Positions 47,680 through 59,951 are shown, numbered from the stretch's first letter. The stretch is DNA of 64,000 nt from Icerya purchasi (GCA_039619475.1 CM077115.1:104809893-104873892); one strand, 5' to 3'. The notes: generated from the sequence alone by a model not told the origin. Translations and numbers: made by a program.

Positions 47680-48090
47680 GAGTAAATCGAAAAAAAAAAA
47701 ACAAAAAACCAAAAAAACAGTAAAGAATACGACTAGGAAAAATATTTTGAAAACCTTAAGCTTACTGAAATACAAGTTATAACTGAAAAGGGGAATACGA
47801 CAATTTGCGGCCTCTAAATTATATATCATTTCACCTGTTGCAATTTATCAAAAAGAAAAAAAAAAAAAAACAGTTGAAATACAATCAATTTCACGCGATG
47901 TAAATTTACATACTGCTAGTGCCTGGTAAATTAGAGAAGGCACCGGTAGAAAAAAACGTGGAGAGAGTATAGAGTGCTTAGCTATCGAAAATGGATATTC
48001 GACAGGAAACTCGATATCCACTTTGAAATTTAATAACACGGGGAAAATTATCGGATGTGTACAACGAGACTAATTTAGAATAGTGTATTG
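47680..48090. other. no gene recognised
   Basis: A-rich sequence right of the RTE target-site duplication, with A runs near 47690-47703 and 47855-47870. Nothing supported. Confidence 0.5.
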
Positions 48091-48094
48091 CAGA

Positions 48095-48370
48095 ATAGGT
48101 TAAGCGCTAACCTAGTAGTTCACGTGCTTGGTTGTCGTCGAACAAAAGCTATCATCACCGGTTCGGGACCCAAGGTGCTCCCCTTAAGTCTACCCGGCCT
48201 GAAGTCATTGGTTATCTGAAGGAAGTTAAGGTAGATTATTCGAAAAGAAAAAAGGAACTGGCACATAATATTCTCTTCAAATTCCCACGGGAAGTACACA
48301 TAATGAAACGCGTAATTCCATAATTCGCGATACTTTGTCAAGGATGGTAATTTACTTTTATCGGCTGAAT
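48095..48370 (+). mobile_element. tRNA-derived SINE, family B, longest copy
   Basis: The head has an A-box-like TAACCTAGTAGTTCACG (48109-48125) and a B box GGTTCGGGACCC (48160-48171). The body includes GGTTATCTGAAGGAAG, AAAAGGAACTGGCAC, TATTCTC and ACATAATGAAACGCGTAATT, and ends GGTAATTTACTTTTATC. Other copies, mostly without the head, lie at 22960, 24985 and 57897. The 3' end differs from the RNase H LINE tail, so a different LINE presumably mobilises this family. GAATAGG/GAATAAG flanks are too short to call a target-site duplication. Confidence 0.78.
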
Positions 48371-48374
48371 AAGA

Positions 48375-49105
48375 GTCATCCATCTATTCTCTCTTTCTTT
48401 TCTGGGCTGTAAGTTATCGCGCGATCTGTTAAAGATCGTGCGAGGTTATTAAAAAGTATACACCGTTCGAAAGTGTAATTGAGACGGGTTGTTGTAAACT
48501 ACAATATATTCGACACCCAGGCTCGTATTAGATTTTAGCTAATGCTCCGGTGGATAAAGACAAACAAAATTAAAACAGAAGTTTTGATGTTAAAAAAAAA
48601 CAAAAAAGAAAGCAACGGCTGAAACATCTAGATTATACTAATCATATTGTGTGTTTTCAGGTTATTATTACTAAAAGCGTGTGTATGTGTGTGTGTGGGT
48701 AGAACTAAAAAAAAATTCTCACCCTTTAAAAATTTGCAATAAAACAACTACTATAACATCCAGTAGAATATATGTTAAAAGTAGGCTGAAAATAGTAATA
48801 ACGTTCTACATTTCAAGCAAATTACGTTGGAATTATGGTTGGAAAATATCGCCGATGTGAATGTAACAGCACAAACTGAGAAATAACAGCGACCTGTTGT
48901 ACTCTACGGAGGAAAATAGAGCTCTTTAGAAATATTAGCGCGATAATTGTACGCGAAATATGAATATGCGAAGTTATTGGTAGGTGTTGGTTTTTTAATA
49001 TGAGTATGATAATCACGTGAGGATAGAAGAAGAGCTGTAAAAAAATAGGTGACAAACTGGAGAACGGGGAGCAGAGCGATAAGGAGACGAACAATTAATA
49101 AACAC
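48375..49105. other. no gene recognised
   Basis: AT-rich sequence with a (TG)n tract near 48680-48697. Minus-strand frames at 48822-49107 have no recognised motif. Confidence 0.45.
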
Positions 49106-49470
49106 ATCTTCGTCTTCTTCTTCTTCTTCTTTGGCTGTAATCCCCCGAAGGAATGTCGTGACCATTACGCTACAGCATCTTCAATTTTTTCTCCGCCATT
49201 GTATTCGATCATGCACCCCATCCGTTTACATTCCATAATTGATTTTTCCTTTAATAAATTTCTAATTATATCCGTCCATTTAATGTTTTTAGTCTTCCTC
49301 TTGGGCGTGTTCCCCGCACTTTTCCATCAATTATTAATTGTAGCATGGAGTGTTCGTTACGCATAGTATGGCCCCAAAGAACCGCAATATACTTACGACG
49401 GGCGTTAAAAATAACTTCAATATTTGCATGGCGACGGGGCAAGAAGGGAAAGAAGCCAACAAGTAGAGAT
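49106..49470 (-). pseudogene. 3' end of an RTE-type LINE
   Basis: The minus strand encodes GHTMRNEHSMLQLIIDGKV and RGTRPRGR (49330-49400), the C-terminal signature of RTE reverse transcriptase (compare FGHVIRANNLETVLVQGKV of the 47-kb copy). It then runs through a short non-coding end to a (GAA)n repeat, read on the plus strand as CTTCTTCTTCTTC at 49110-49130. RTE elements end in such short repeats. The copy is heavily 5'-truncated; the right limit is approximate. Confidence 0.8.
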
Positions 49471-51920
49471 AACAGAATATGGGCAGAGCGCATTGTGTCC
49501 AGGGGTATCCTTTAATCGGGTCCTTTTGTCGTAATTTGTTTCCGCAATGTTTGGAAAAGGTCGCGGTAGTCGGTCAGGAGAACGTTTTTGCGTGGTACGA
49601 AATGATGTTGATAAATTAAAATCAAAAATTTCAATCAGCATCACTGCTACCGTCGCAACGACCAGCAATCAAATTTTATCAGACTTACCCACGCATAAAT
49701 TTCGATTCGAATAAAGAAAATTGAAATCACCACAGCGCGCCATTTCTCGTCACTGTCGGAAATATTTTACGTATCTTAACATTAGCGCGTACATATATAA
49801 AGTTTTCGACCATGTCGGATGATTCGAATGCTTTATTCATTAGGATTTTTATCGGTCAGTGGTGGTTTTATATATATATATATATATATAACTATATCAG
49901 TAAGTGTCGGTGAATGCTGATACTGTCATCAAATAACGTTAAAAAAATGCATCTTCTTTGATATATAGTATAAATGTTACACATATCATATGGAAAAATA
50001 GATTCGAATTTAAAAGTGTGAGCGCTAAATTGATTTTGTTTTCGTACAAATTAAAATGTATTTTCATTTATAAACCAGTACATTCGTACAATTTTTTATT
50101 TATTTTTACCTTTATTTAATATATAAACACTCTATAAATTGTACAATAACGATTAAAAAGTTTTTATCCGTTTACGCAAATGTACACTCCAATCGAATTC
50201 GGGACACCAGCAAAAGACATAGGATACTACACGTTTTTCTTTATAAACTGCGACATAAGCGGGCATATTTTGTCAAAAACGAAGAATAAATAAGTAAATC
50301 TCCGTTAAGCTGAAATACAAACAACTACAACGCAAAAGAATAAATCAAATAAAAATTAAACAAAAAAAAACAACATATATATATATTTATATATATATTG
50401 TCATGAGCCTACAGTGAGTAACGTGAATAAAATATTGATTTTGTGTTTGGAATTCTGGCTTTACTATGATGTGGGAAATGAAAAACATAGATTAAATTTT
50501 ATATTCTTTATTTTATTTCTTATCGATCAACACAGCATAGTGTATTTCGTATATATATTTCTCTAGTAATGTTCGGACCGATTAAAGTAAAGTAGCTGAT
50601 TAAATGGTTCGAACGGTTGGGAAGTTGGAATCTAATTCCGATGCCGTACCAACCCAATCAAAATAATGTAAAATTAACAAAGGCTAGACGTACTGCCCGA
50701 CTAACGTAATTTTGCCAAAAATTACGTGTATGATAAGTATGATGTGTCGTTGCGACTGGTCGGGCAGTACCGACAGCTGATCCACTACCTGGGTTTTCGC
50801 GAGTCTTGCGGTCGTTCGTCAATTAATTAGTATCCGTTTTGGCTCTGATAGAGTACCATTATCGAAGCGTTGATTGTCAGCGGAACCGCGAAAATTTTTA
50901 ATTAAATCGTTTTCCGGAAGAATTATATATGTATTTTTTTTTATAATTGCTGTTTATTGTTGATTAATTGTGAATAGTTTTGTTTCCATGTTCGATAATA
51001 AGATATTAATCATAGTAGTCATCAAAAAAAAAAAAAATCAAGTGTTATAATTTTTATTAGTATTAGTAAATAGACATTATTTTGTCAACAAGTATATTTA
51101 CTTTGTGACATTCAATGGACACGGTGGACTGGGCCGCTGTGAGATAGCTTGATAATAGCTCAAAGGCTTCTTACTCTTGAGATATTAAGAGTCACCATAC
51201 GATAATACATATAAAAAATAATAAAATAAAGAAGTTCTTATTATAAGTAACTTCGGCTTTTATCAAAAACTCAGACGGTACCGATTTAAACGTTTAATAT
51301 TGTGATTATTCGACATCGTTACCTAGCCTGTATTTATAGTATACAGCGGATATACATCATCGTTACGCAGGCATCAACGGGCACAGCCGGGTAAAATAGT
51401 TAAAAATGCCTTTAAACCAATCGTTATAAAAACTATAGTGTCAGGCATCGGAAAATACTATCTTCCCGAAACTTTCAACCTTCTAGCCTTTAAGAGGGGC
51501 GCCCTCCACCCCACCCTAGGGGAAAAAATGTGAAATTAAGTTTTTTGACGATAGTCCGAGAACTAGCTGGCCGATTTTCTTCAGGCCGGACTTAAATTGA
51601 AGGTATTTCAAATCCCTACAATTAAAACGTATTTTCAGACTTATTTATCAACAAAATCTAACCTAAAAATCCATCGGGAAATTTCAAATTTCCGTAAGAA
51701 TAGGTCTAAAACAAACACCCTTGTTGGAACAATTATATATCGTGTATACTGTATGCCAAACTACTATCTTGAATTTTTTCAGATTTTTTGAAGGGGTGCA
51801 CACACCTCAAAAAAAGAATAAAAAATGTTTTTCTTTTTTTTTTCGGATTTTTGGTTATACATATTTAGCTCCTATTAGTTGACAAAAAAAAAATGTTGGT
51901 CTGAAATTTATACAAAATGA
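49470..51920. other. no gene recognised
   Basis: AT-rich DNA. A minus-strand frame near 49500-49600 has a charged, protein-like composition but no recognised motif. The motif CGGGCACAGCCGGGT (51378-51392) resembles the end of dispersed arthropod repeats, by recollection only. The 64-codon frame at 51597-51791 is not recognised. Confidence 0.4.
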
Positions 51921-51935
51921 CATAGTAAGCACTTT

Positions 51936-52034
51936 TTTTTTTCTTTGTGGCGCGCGAGCAGCCGTGACCCAACAGCAGGAAAAGCTAAGCTAAAAAACTA
52001 AATAGCTAGCCAGTACAAAATGGACGCAACAAAA
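51936..52034 (-). mobile_element. 99-bp retro-insertion with LINE/SINE 3' tail
   Basis: Read on the minus strand it ends with TGTTGGGTCACGGC, then GCGCGCCACAAAG and a poly-A run, a variant of the tail of the RNase H LINE/SINE group. Flanks TAAGCACTTT at 51926-51935 and 52035-52044 form a perfect 10-bp target-site duplication. Confidence 0.85.
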
Positions 52035-52044
52035 TAAGCACTTT

Positions 52045-52900
52045 CCGGTATTTCGGACACGAAGAATATGAAAAAAATTTAAATTTCATTTTTCCGCTGG
52101 TTTTTTGGTCGGTTTTTCTTTTCATTTGTAATAATACTATTCTTTGTAATGCGGCCTACTGATTTCATTAAAAACGGCGGAGCTTAATTTTTTTTACTTG
52201 TTGCCATCCTATGCGCTGCATCCTGTTTCCTTTTCATTTATCACGACCTCAACTGCTTCAGTATTCGACTGAATACACAGTATTGTTTCTGCTTGAGTAA
52301 CTGCAGAGACCATCCAGTGCACTTTTAAGGTGCTCCACTTCCTTTCTGGGACGTTGATTTTCTTCCATTACTTTTTTCGAGAAATTATAATTTTTCTTTA
52401 TAAAAGTTTTCTAAAAGATCTTTCGTTATCGTTTAAACAGGTTCATTCTCTGCCATCATATGTTAGGCCGATAAAATGTAATCGAATTTAATAACGACAA
52501 AATATTTTAGACAACGATACGGTAACACGTTGTGATAGTTATCCACGACAGGTAAGATGCTCGAGGCAAATATTATATTTAGTATTAATTACGGTGACGA
52601 CAGATCTGGTCGAATTTATGAAACTTACTAACTGCGAATGTACCAGTTTATATAACAACAAACTGGTACTACAATTAGATCGCAGATAAAACATTTCGGT
52701 TTAAAAATGGAAAATTTAAGCGGCCACAGATACATATAAATGACGTTTCGACAATAAAATAAGCACCGAGCGAAGTTCATTCGAAAAAGTTATTTACACT
52801 CACTGCACATTAGATTGCTTAATTATGTGTCTAAATTAAGCTACCAAAATTTTGTCCTTCCATGACAGTTCTTCGATAATAACGGCGATTAATAACTTTT
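52045..52900. other. no gene recognised
   Basis: AT-rich sequence; nothing supported. Confidence 0.5.
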
Positions 52901-52909
52901 AAAAATTTC

Positions 52910-54052
52910 AGTAAGACGTACTCATATTTTAAATGATTTAACCGCCGAGAAGTGTCAATGTGGCGTATATATGGGCTTTATCGATTTCTATAAGGGCTTC
53001 GACTCTATTAAATAGGAAAAATTATGGTGCATATTGGGAGCACCCGAACATCTTACATGCTTAATAAAGCAATTACTACGGAATTAGCTCAGCCGCTGTG
53101 TTTGCGAATAATGTAAAATCATCTAAATTCATGTTAGGAAAGGGAGTGAGGCAGGGTTGTCTTTTGTCGCCAGTGCTGTTTAATATTTATACAGAATATA
53201 TTATGCGGCGACTATTGGATGATTGGAACGGTAGCGGGTGGCTAAAGAATTAATAATTTACGATATGCCGATGGCATCGCTATTATAAGTAGCTCCAAAG
53301 AAAACATGATATCCCTTTATGGAAAGATTAGACCAGTGTAGAGATTATGGGCTATTTATAAATAGAACTAAAACTAAAATTATGATAATAGAGAAGAATG
53401 GCAAGGCCGAACATGATCGATTAAGCGGAATTGATGTTGTTTGTGGATAATTTGATATATCTCGGGTCGGTATTAACTAAAAATGGAAGTTGTCTACCAA
53501 ACGTAAAACGGCGACTAACTATAGCGCGCAGTGCAGTCATTAGACTGACAACGATTTGGAAAGACGCAACTTTGCCATTGAACACCAAGTTGAATTTGTT
53601 AAACTGCCTAATTTTTTAAGCCGTCGCATATGCAGGCGAAATCTGATCCTTTACCGTGGAAGGTATTAACAGGATTGATGGATTTGAAATGTGGGCGTAT
53701 AGGAAATTGTTAAGAATAGCATGGATGGTTCGTAAAACCTTACATTTTAAACAAGCTGGATACACAGATGCGCTTAGCAGATAAGATAAGAAAATGGGTT
53801 TTTAAGTTTTTTCGCACATGTAGCGCGAGACGTAAACTCTCTACAACGCCATATTACCACCGGAAAAATGAACGGGAAGAGGACAAAAGGTACGAGACCA
53901 AGAACGGGTCGACCAATTAAAATCATTAACTGGTTTGAGCCTACATGAAGCATTAATGGTAGCTCAAGACCGATCAACATGGAGAACTGTGACAGATGCG
54001 GCAGTTTCATAGCACCATCACACCCTCTCGAGGGCACAAGGACGAAGAAGAA
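52910..54052 (+). pseudogene. RTE-type reverse transcriptase relic (second RTE family)
   Basis: Plus-strand pieces in several frames are MGFIDFYKGFDSI (near 52970), GAPEHLTCLIKQL (near 53045), KGVRQGCLLSPVLFNIYTEY (near 53140), NNLRYADG (near 53255; the last Asp of the catalytic box is changed to Gly) and TKTKIMIIEK (near 53370). LIYLGSVLTKNGSCLPNVKR (near 53450) sits in the clean frame 53431-53619, followed by AYAGEI (near 53630). The end near 54020-54052 runs CCCTCTCGAGGGC into a GAAGAAGAA repeat, like the 49-kb fragment. It is diverged from the 44-47 kb RTE and is inactive. The minus-strand frame over 53774-54232 is a shadow. Confidence 0.85.
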
Positions 54053-54059
54053 AAACCGA

Positions 54060-54950
54060 GTGTGGAGAAAATAACGGGTACCAAATTGGTAATTGTTGCG
54101 AGACCAGTTGGTTAGAAAGGCACGTGACACAGTAACTGTATTTTCAGAAAGTTTTAATTCTACAGTTACCACATTAGAGAAAATAACAGGTACCGATGCT
54201 ACTAAATGTATTAAAGCAGAAAATATTCGCAAATGTTTACGGTATTTCGAATTTATACTCTCAGTCCCATGAAAAAAGTGTTATCAATAACTTAAGTGTA
54301 GAGTAATCATGCCATATGCAGCATAGTTCATTTTGGTCCAGTTCGTTTCTTTCTGCTCATCTTGAACTGTTCGATTGTCAATAGTAAAAATAAATTAACC
54401 ATAAAAAATCTAAAATTTAAAAAACACCATTTTCACTTATTTAACCCCTCATCCCACCACTTTCCCGCGCAATTTCAATGAGGAGCACCTCAGTTAATTT
54501 TCATTTTGAACTAAAAAAGTGTATAATTATTTGAAAAAATAAAATATAAATTACTCGTAAAATGTCAACTATCGATATATCGAGACATCGGAAAAAAGTG
54601 CATCAACTTTTATCCGCTTACAGCCTCCCACCGTCGCCTCGAAGTAAATAAAAATATACGAGTAATAAAATAATTTATTATGAAATATAAAATAGAATAT
54701 TAGAATAACTCTTACTAATGTTCTAAACTTTCTCTAATAGCAGATTCGGTATTGTTGTTTTCCTTCAGCTACTTGTAAACTCGCATTTATAGTGCATTGC
54801 AAGTGTCCTTTTTTTATTACTGAGCACGTTTAACCACTTATCATTAAGCTCTAATAAGAGATACGACCATCGGCGACACAGCAAAGCTACGAGTATAAAT
54901 AACACATATGAAGAGGAACTCAAAAAAAAAAAAAATTTATATAAAAAATT
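54060..54950. other. no gene recognised; one short direct repeat
   Basis: GAGAAAATAAC(A/G)GGTACC occurs at about 54067 and 54176, 109 bp apart, an 18-bp direct repeat with one mismatch. The sequence between contains ACCAGTTGGTTAGAAAGG, slightly reminiscent of a tRNA A box, but no B box follows. Confidence 0.4.
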
Positions 54951-54963
54951 AAAGGAACAAGTT

Positions 54964-55019
54964 TTTTTTATTTTTTTATTTTTTGGGTTCGTCAATCAAG
55001 GACTTTTACCCAGTAAAAT
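54964..55019 (-). mobile_element. 56-bp retro-insertion consisting of LINE/SINE 3' tail and poly-A
   Basis: On the minus strand it reads ACTGGGTAAAAGTCC, then TTGATTGACGAACCC and an A-rich run, the family tail. AACAAGTT at 54956-54963 and 55020-55027 is a perfect 8-bp target-site duplication. It is the smallest such insertion in the window. Confidence 0.85.
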
Positions 55020-55029
55020 AACAAGTTAA

Positions 55030-57435
55030 ATGGTCGCGGAAAATAAAGGAAAGAAAAATACTACCACTGATATTTGGAAATATGGGCGAATTTAATAATA
55101 AAAAAAATAAACTTTTTTAAAAAAGATACGCATCTTAACATTAAAATCTGAAACTAGAAAAAATTCTGAAAAATAAAAGCGGGGCTGCGGATTAATAATT
55201 AAATATTAATATTATAATACATGCTAAGCCAAAATCACAATCACTATTTAATGTTGTTCCATTGTTGTGCATCACAATACCACACACACACACACACCGA
55301 ATATTTTTGTAACTGCGGCCGCCGCTTTTATTTATCAGAATAGTATTTTGTAGTTTCAGATTTTAATGTTAAGTATCTGGTAGTCGCACACTAATACAAG
55401 TTATTTTCTACTTCCTTTTAGTGCATAAATAAAAGGTCTATTTTTAAATTTTTTTTTTATTTTTTATTTTTTAGTTTGGACTTTTTATTATGTATTTCAA
55501 TGAAAAACAATAAATTTAGAATTGTATTTTATTTTGCTTTATTTTATTCAATATCTCGATTATAGGACATTTACAGAAATTTCTGTTACATTTTATTATT
55601 AAATAATGGGGATCGCATTCTTTCCATTTTATTATTTTTTCTCCTTCCCCTACTCTCTCTCATTCGTATACCTACATCTCTGCTTACAGCGTGTACGGTC
55701 TTTCAAGCGAATGAAGTCCGTTCGCGAGTTTCGTTGCCGAGTATGATGCTCAAAGTAGTGTACTAGGAACAGGGGGAGAACGTATTAACGCTTGATGCGT
55801 ATTTCAATATTTCCGAAAAAAATCATGCTGCCACCTTCTCCTGTTATTCCTCCCCTATATAAAGAAATAAAATATGGTTTTTTTCTCGACAAATAACGAT
55901 CTTTCCAACAATATATCACATGCCCGAAAAAAACTATTTTTTCCCCCAAAATTTCGAGCTTTCGGCGCCCCGAGGGTCTAATTTTAAAGCTGGAAACCCG
56001 GATGTTGCATAATATTGTATTGCCAACTATAACAAGCATTTCTGCAAAAGGACACTTTTTTAATTCATCGGAAAGTAGGTGAAAAATGACATAGTAAGTT
56101 AAGCCTATAAAAAATGTAGCCTATCTAAAATTTACCGCGATGCTCTCCAGTTGATAACGTGTAAAAATAAATCGAATACTGCAACATACGTATATAATAT
56201 ATAACACGCACAAATGAAACAGAAATTCATAATGTTTATTAAAGTTTATTCGCATTAACCAGTAAGAAATTGTGATTGTAAGAAATAATAATAATAATAA
56301 TAATAATGATAATAATGACAATAATAATTATTATAATAATAATACATTTTTCCTCAAATGTATTTCAGTTTAAAAGGAACATTATATGGTCGGTAAATAA
56401 TGTCGTTTTAATTCGTTTAATCTATAGTCGATTTATCAAAAAGAGACTGCAGATAAAATTTGCATCGAGTGGTGTTAGTTCTAAAAGTGATATAATCGAG
56501 TTAATTTTCCCGGTTAGCTCTGTGTGGGGCACGTCTAACTTTTCCAGTGAGGGGTGAAGTATATAAACGAAGAAATATTGGCGTGAACGATTTGCCCGGA
56601 AAGACGCGTAAAATGATACAATTACCAATCGTTTATCCGGAGCTGGAAGAAAATTGATCCAAAAGGATATTTAAGTTGGCGATGATATCGGTTCAGCAAG
56701 ACTATTTTAAAGCCGGGTGAAACGCAAATATATATGTGTATACACACACACGCACACACATACACACACACACACACACACACAGTCGAACGATAATAAA
56801 TCAACGGAAAGGGAGAGAAACAGAATAAGCGAATGGCGAGAAATAAGATTAGGAGCAAGATGATTAGAGGCGGTGAGGTACAGAGTAAATGAAGAAACGC
56901 GCACTGCTATAAGACGCTGTTTGAAGAGGAAATCAAAGACAGCATCCAATTATTCCACAATGTCGATCTGAGCGCCTTTCGCTCGTGATCTGAATACTGA
57001 AATGGAGCGCACTGTTTCTTTCCCAGACAGTTATCATCCTTATCATCATTATCGGCACCTTTTCTCTTCCGCTCTTTTCTTCGGATTTATTATTGAGCTT
57101 TTCCGCAAATACCCGGATACTGCGTCCGTTTCCTTTAATTGGTCCGTTTCTCTCCTTGACGCTTCGTTCTTTTTTCTTTCTTTATTTTTATTTTTAAACG
57201 GCTTATTTTTTCATTTTAAAAATTAAACCCGTTTGATACTCTTTATCGTTTTCTTTTCTTATCTTTTTTTTTTTTTTTCGAAATAAGTCGGTTCTTAAAA
57301 TTGGAGATGCTTTTTGTTTTTCCATCAGTTTAAGTTTACTTTTTGACCCAGTCGCTAAAGTCAGCTACGAATAATAAAAAACAAGTTAGGCAATAGAATT
57401 TTTGTTTTTTTTTTTATTTTTGAAATTAGAAGTAC
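55030..57435. other. no gene recognised; microsatellites
   Basis: Mostly AT-rich, with (ATA)n at about 56287-56345 and (CA)n at about 56743-56785. Frames at 55785-56039 (minus), 56306-56557 and 57002-57226 have no recognised domain. Confidence 0.45.
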
Positions 57436-57444
57436 CACTTAAAT

Positions 57445-57589
57445 TTTTTTTGGGCGCGTCAACTGCGGACATCATTCCAGCGCAAGTGAAATTTTTAGAA
57501 GTTCCAATGTACGGCAGTGGGATTCGAAACCGATTCTACTCTAACGAAACACTACTGCCTAACCAACTACATAACGGTAACTGGCGGCA
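57445..57589 (-). mobile_element. tRNA-derived SINE with LINE-like 3' tail, second copy
   Basis: Read on the minus strand, the head has an A box (GTAGTTGGTTAGGCAGTAG) and a B box (GGTTTCGAATCCC). The body ends TTCACTTGCGCTGGAATGAT, GTCC, GTTGACGCGCCC and an A run. Flanks ACTTAAAT at 57437-57444 and 57590-57597 form a perfect 8-bp target-site duplication, so this is a full-length copy of about 145 bp. The tail closely matches the end of the LINE copies at 6.6 and 59.8 kb (GTTGACGTGCCC). Confidence 0.9.
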
Positions 57590-57896
57590 ACTTAAATGGT
57601 TAATTTCAGAATATTAATTTACGCCGGTAATTGAAGTAACCAAGGAATTGTCTTCCTAGACGCAACGTTGAATCGGAACGGAACATTTTATTCAACTTTT
57701 TAACAGTCCCGGGCAAAGCTTTAGCGGAGACGGCGATTTTATTAGTAAACATCAATAATGCGGATTCCGTCTGATAACCGCCGAGGGAAAACAGTTAAAG
57801 CCCTCCCCTACTAATATTTCGAATATATCTCATCGAGAGAACCAATTCCAATGGAAGAAAACTTACGCAATTTTAAAAATACATCTAGTAATCACA

Positions 57897-58005
57897 TTGG
57901 GTATCAGAGAAATCTGAGAAGTAAAGGCGGCCGAGAGAAAGGAATCTCTCATCAGATCCATTAGGCTTAGTACTATTATGAAAAGTTTATTCGATTAACG
58001 CACGT
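57897..58005 (+). mobile_element. SINE family B fragment
   Basis: Blocks GGGTATCAGAGAAATCTG, CCGAGAGAAAGGAA, GATCCATTAGGCTT and ATTATGAAAAG are shared with 24985-25215. Head and extreme 3' end are missing or degraded. Confidence 0.65.
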
Positions 58006-58009
58006 TGAA

Positions 58010-59730
58010 TAATCCGACGTATATATTATGCTAAAACGCATGTTTAGTTTTGTGTTAAGCGTTCTATTTGTATTAGTCTAACCGTTCAATTGCTCTGTCA
58101 TTCATGCTTTGGTGCTACTTGCTCATTATTAGTAATGCTACAACGTCCTCATAGGCGCGTTAAATTAACGCTCCTCGTCTGTCCCCAACCTCAAGAGTCG
58201 CGGGCTTACTCTACTTTAATCACGTGGAAATTAAGAATTACACGGGGATTTAACGACGTCAGGTCACGTTCCTGTGCCCTTGCTTGTTGGTAACGTGATA
58301 ATAAGAAGAAAACTTTACCTTCGGTTTAACAAATATAAAAAAAACAAAAACGAATTGGAATGCTTTTCAAAAGACTTAATAGTAATTTAAGTCTGTGCGC
58401 TCGGCCGCATCGGATATAGAATCAGCATGTGCCAGATCATTAACACCAAGAAGATAAGTTTCTAAAGAAATCCAGATATTTTGTTTTGATGTATTTCACA
58501 CAATTTCTTGTACTGAGCTGCGATACTAACCTCAAAAACCTTTTGTTGACAGATCCGAAATAAATATTTTCGTAACTAGCTCTTACCTTAGTTTGCACGA
58601 TAAATCTAAAGTTAAAAGAATCCTTAAAATCATATTTAGCGAAAAAAAAGCTTCCAGGGGAGTTATTCGGTGGTTTGTAAGAGCAAGAATTTTTTCGTTT
58701 TTTTTTGAATTGGACGAAACTTTTCATATTTAGAATACATTAGTAAAATGTTATCCAATTCAGAAATAAAGATATCTCGAAAATTGCAGAATAACCCTCC
58801 AGTTTAGTCACAATTCCTTACGACAATGCTTAAAATTGCTCTCAGAATTGTGTTTAGCGATCGCAGATATCCCTATTTTCAAGTGTGCATTCTCGACCTT
58901 CTGTAGAACGAGATATTGTTCAGACAGATATGTTTTATGATAATTCTACACTATCGTTAGATGCTTTTTTATTTATATTTCTTTACTTTTTGATACTGCA
59001 AAAATAAAAAATATTGACTTACATTCAACTTGCATGAATTAATACGCAGATATGTATGATTTTAAAAATAATTACTACTATAAATGTTATATTTGTAACT
59101 GTGCAAATGGACTTTGTACAATCGGATGCTGTTATCATACAGTAACTGTAATATATTTCTCTGGAAAACACATTTTTTTAAGATTTGAGTTCCAAAGCTC
59201 AAAATTTTCAGGATCGTAGTAGTTTTTTTTTATCAAGGGAAACTGGGCCAAATTTCAGCTAAATTTGGGCGGAGAGGGGGATTTTACATACATATTCAAC
59301 TATACTTTTTTATAATACTTGCGACGGCATCTTGTCAGAAAAAATCGTAATTACTGTGTCGTCGAAAAACTACTATATTGCACAAGAAGGATGCGTATTA
59401 TCAGCATCGAACATACAAGTTTTTAATTTCATTAAATGCTAAATTTTTCAATAACAGCTCCGCTTCGGGTCCTTGAATATGTATGGATTTTCCATCTAAC
59501 TCTCTCTGAAGAACTCCAGCCAAGATATTTTTCAATTATCTAGTCCGATTTCATATAGTTGACCCCCCCACCCGCGGATGATACATAAGATAAAGTTAAA
59601 ATAATTCTATTATAAAGATATTAATCGCCTAGATTAAAATCTATGAGTAACGTTTCGTTTAAGAACAATAATTGCAACATAAATGAATGTAACTGTTTAT
59701 CGGCGGTTTATTTTCATGGATATCGAACTT
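58010..59730. other. no gene recognised
   Basis: Frames at 58090-58293 (plus) and 58440-58727 (minus) show no motif. A G-rich patch near 59272 and a C-rich patch near 59564 are isolated. Confidence 0.45.
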
Positions 59731-59742
59731 GAAATGCTACGG

Positions 59743-59951
59743 TTTTTTTTGTTTTGGGGGGGGGGGGCACGTCAACAGTGGAGCTTTCCTAATACAGAGA
59801 ATTGTACATTATATAAGGGGAAAAGATTAGAAATTGAGGAGATAATAAAGAAGGCCAACAAAGGAACTATATTGAGAGAGGGGAATGCAAGAATGGAGTG
59901 GACACTATAAGGAGTAGGAAGGCCAAGGCGCAAAAGACTAGAATACAGAGT
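59743..59951 (-). mobile_element. 209-bp 3' fragment of the RNase H-type LINE
   Basis: Flanks ATGCTACGG at 59734-59742 and 59952-59960 are a perfect 9-bp target-site duplication. The insert on the minus strand encodes the last residues of the LINE ORF and the 3' tail ending GTTGACGTGCCCCC, with a degraded poly-A (C/A run). It matches the 6.6-kb copy almost base for base over 59805-59945 (for example GCCAACAAAGGAACTATATT), so both derive from the same recent subfamily. Confidence 0.92.

Noticed and set aside
47389..47829. 146-codon minus-strand frame
   Set aside because: Antisense shadow of the RTE C-terminus extended through A-rich flanking DNA.
53774..54232. 152-codon minus-strand frame
   Set aside because: It lies opposite the RTE relic and its flank and contains no recognisable domain.
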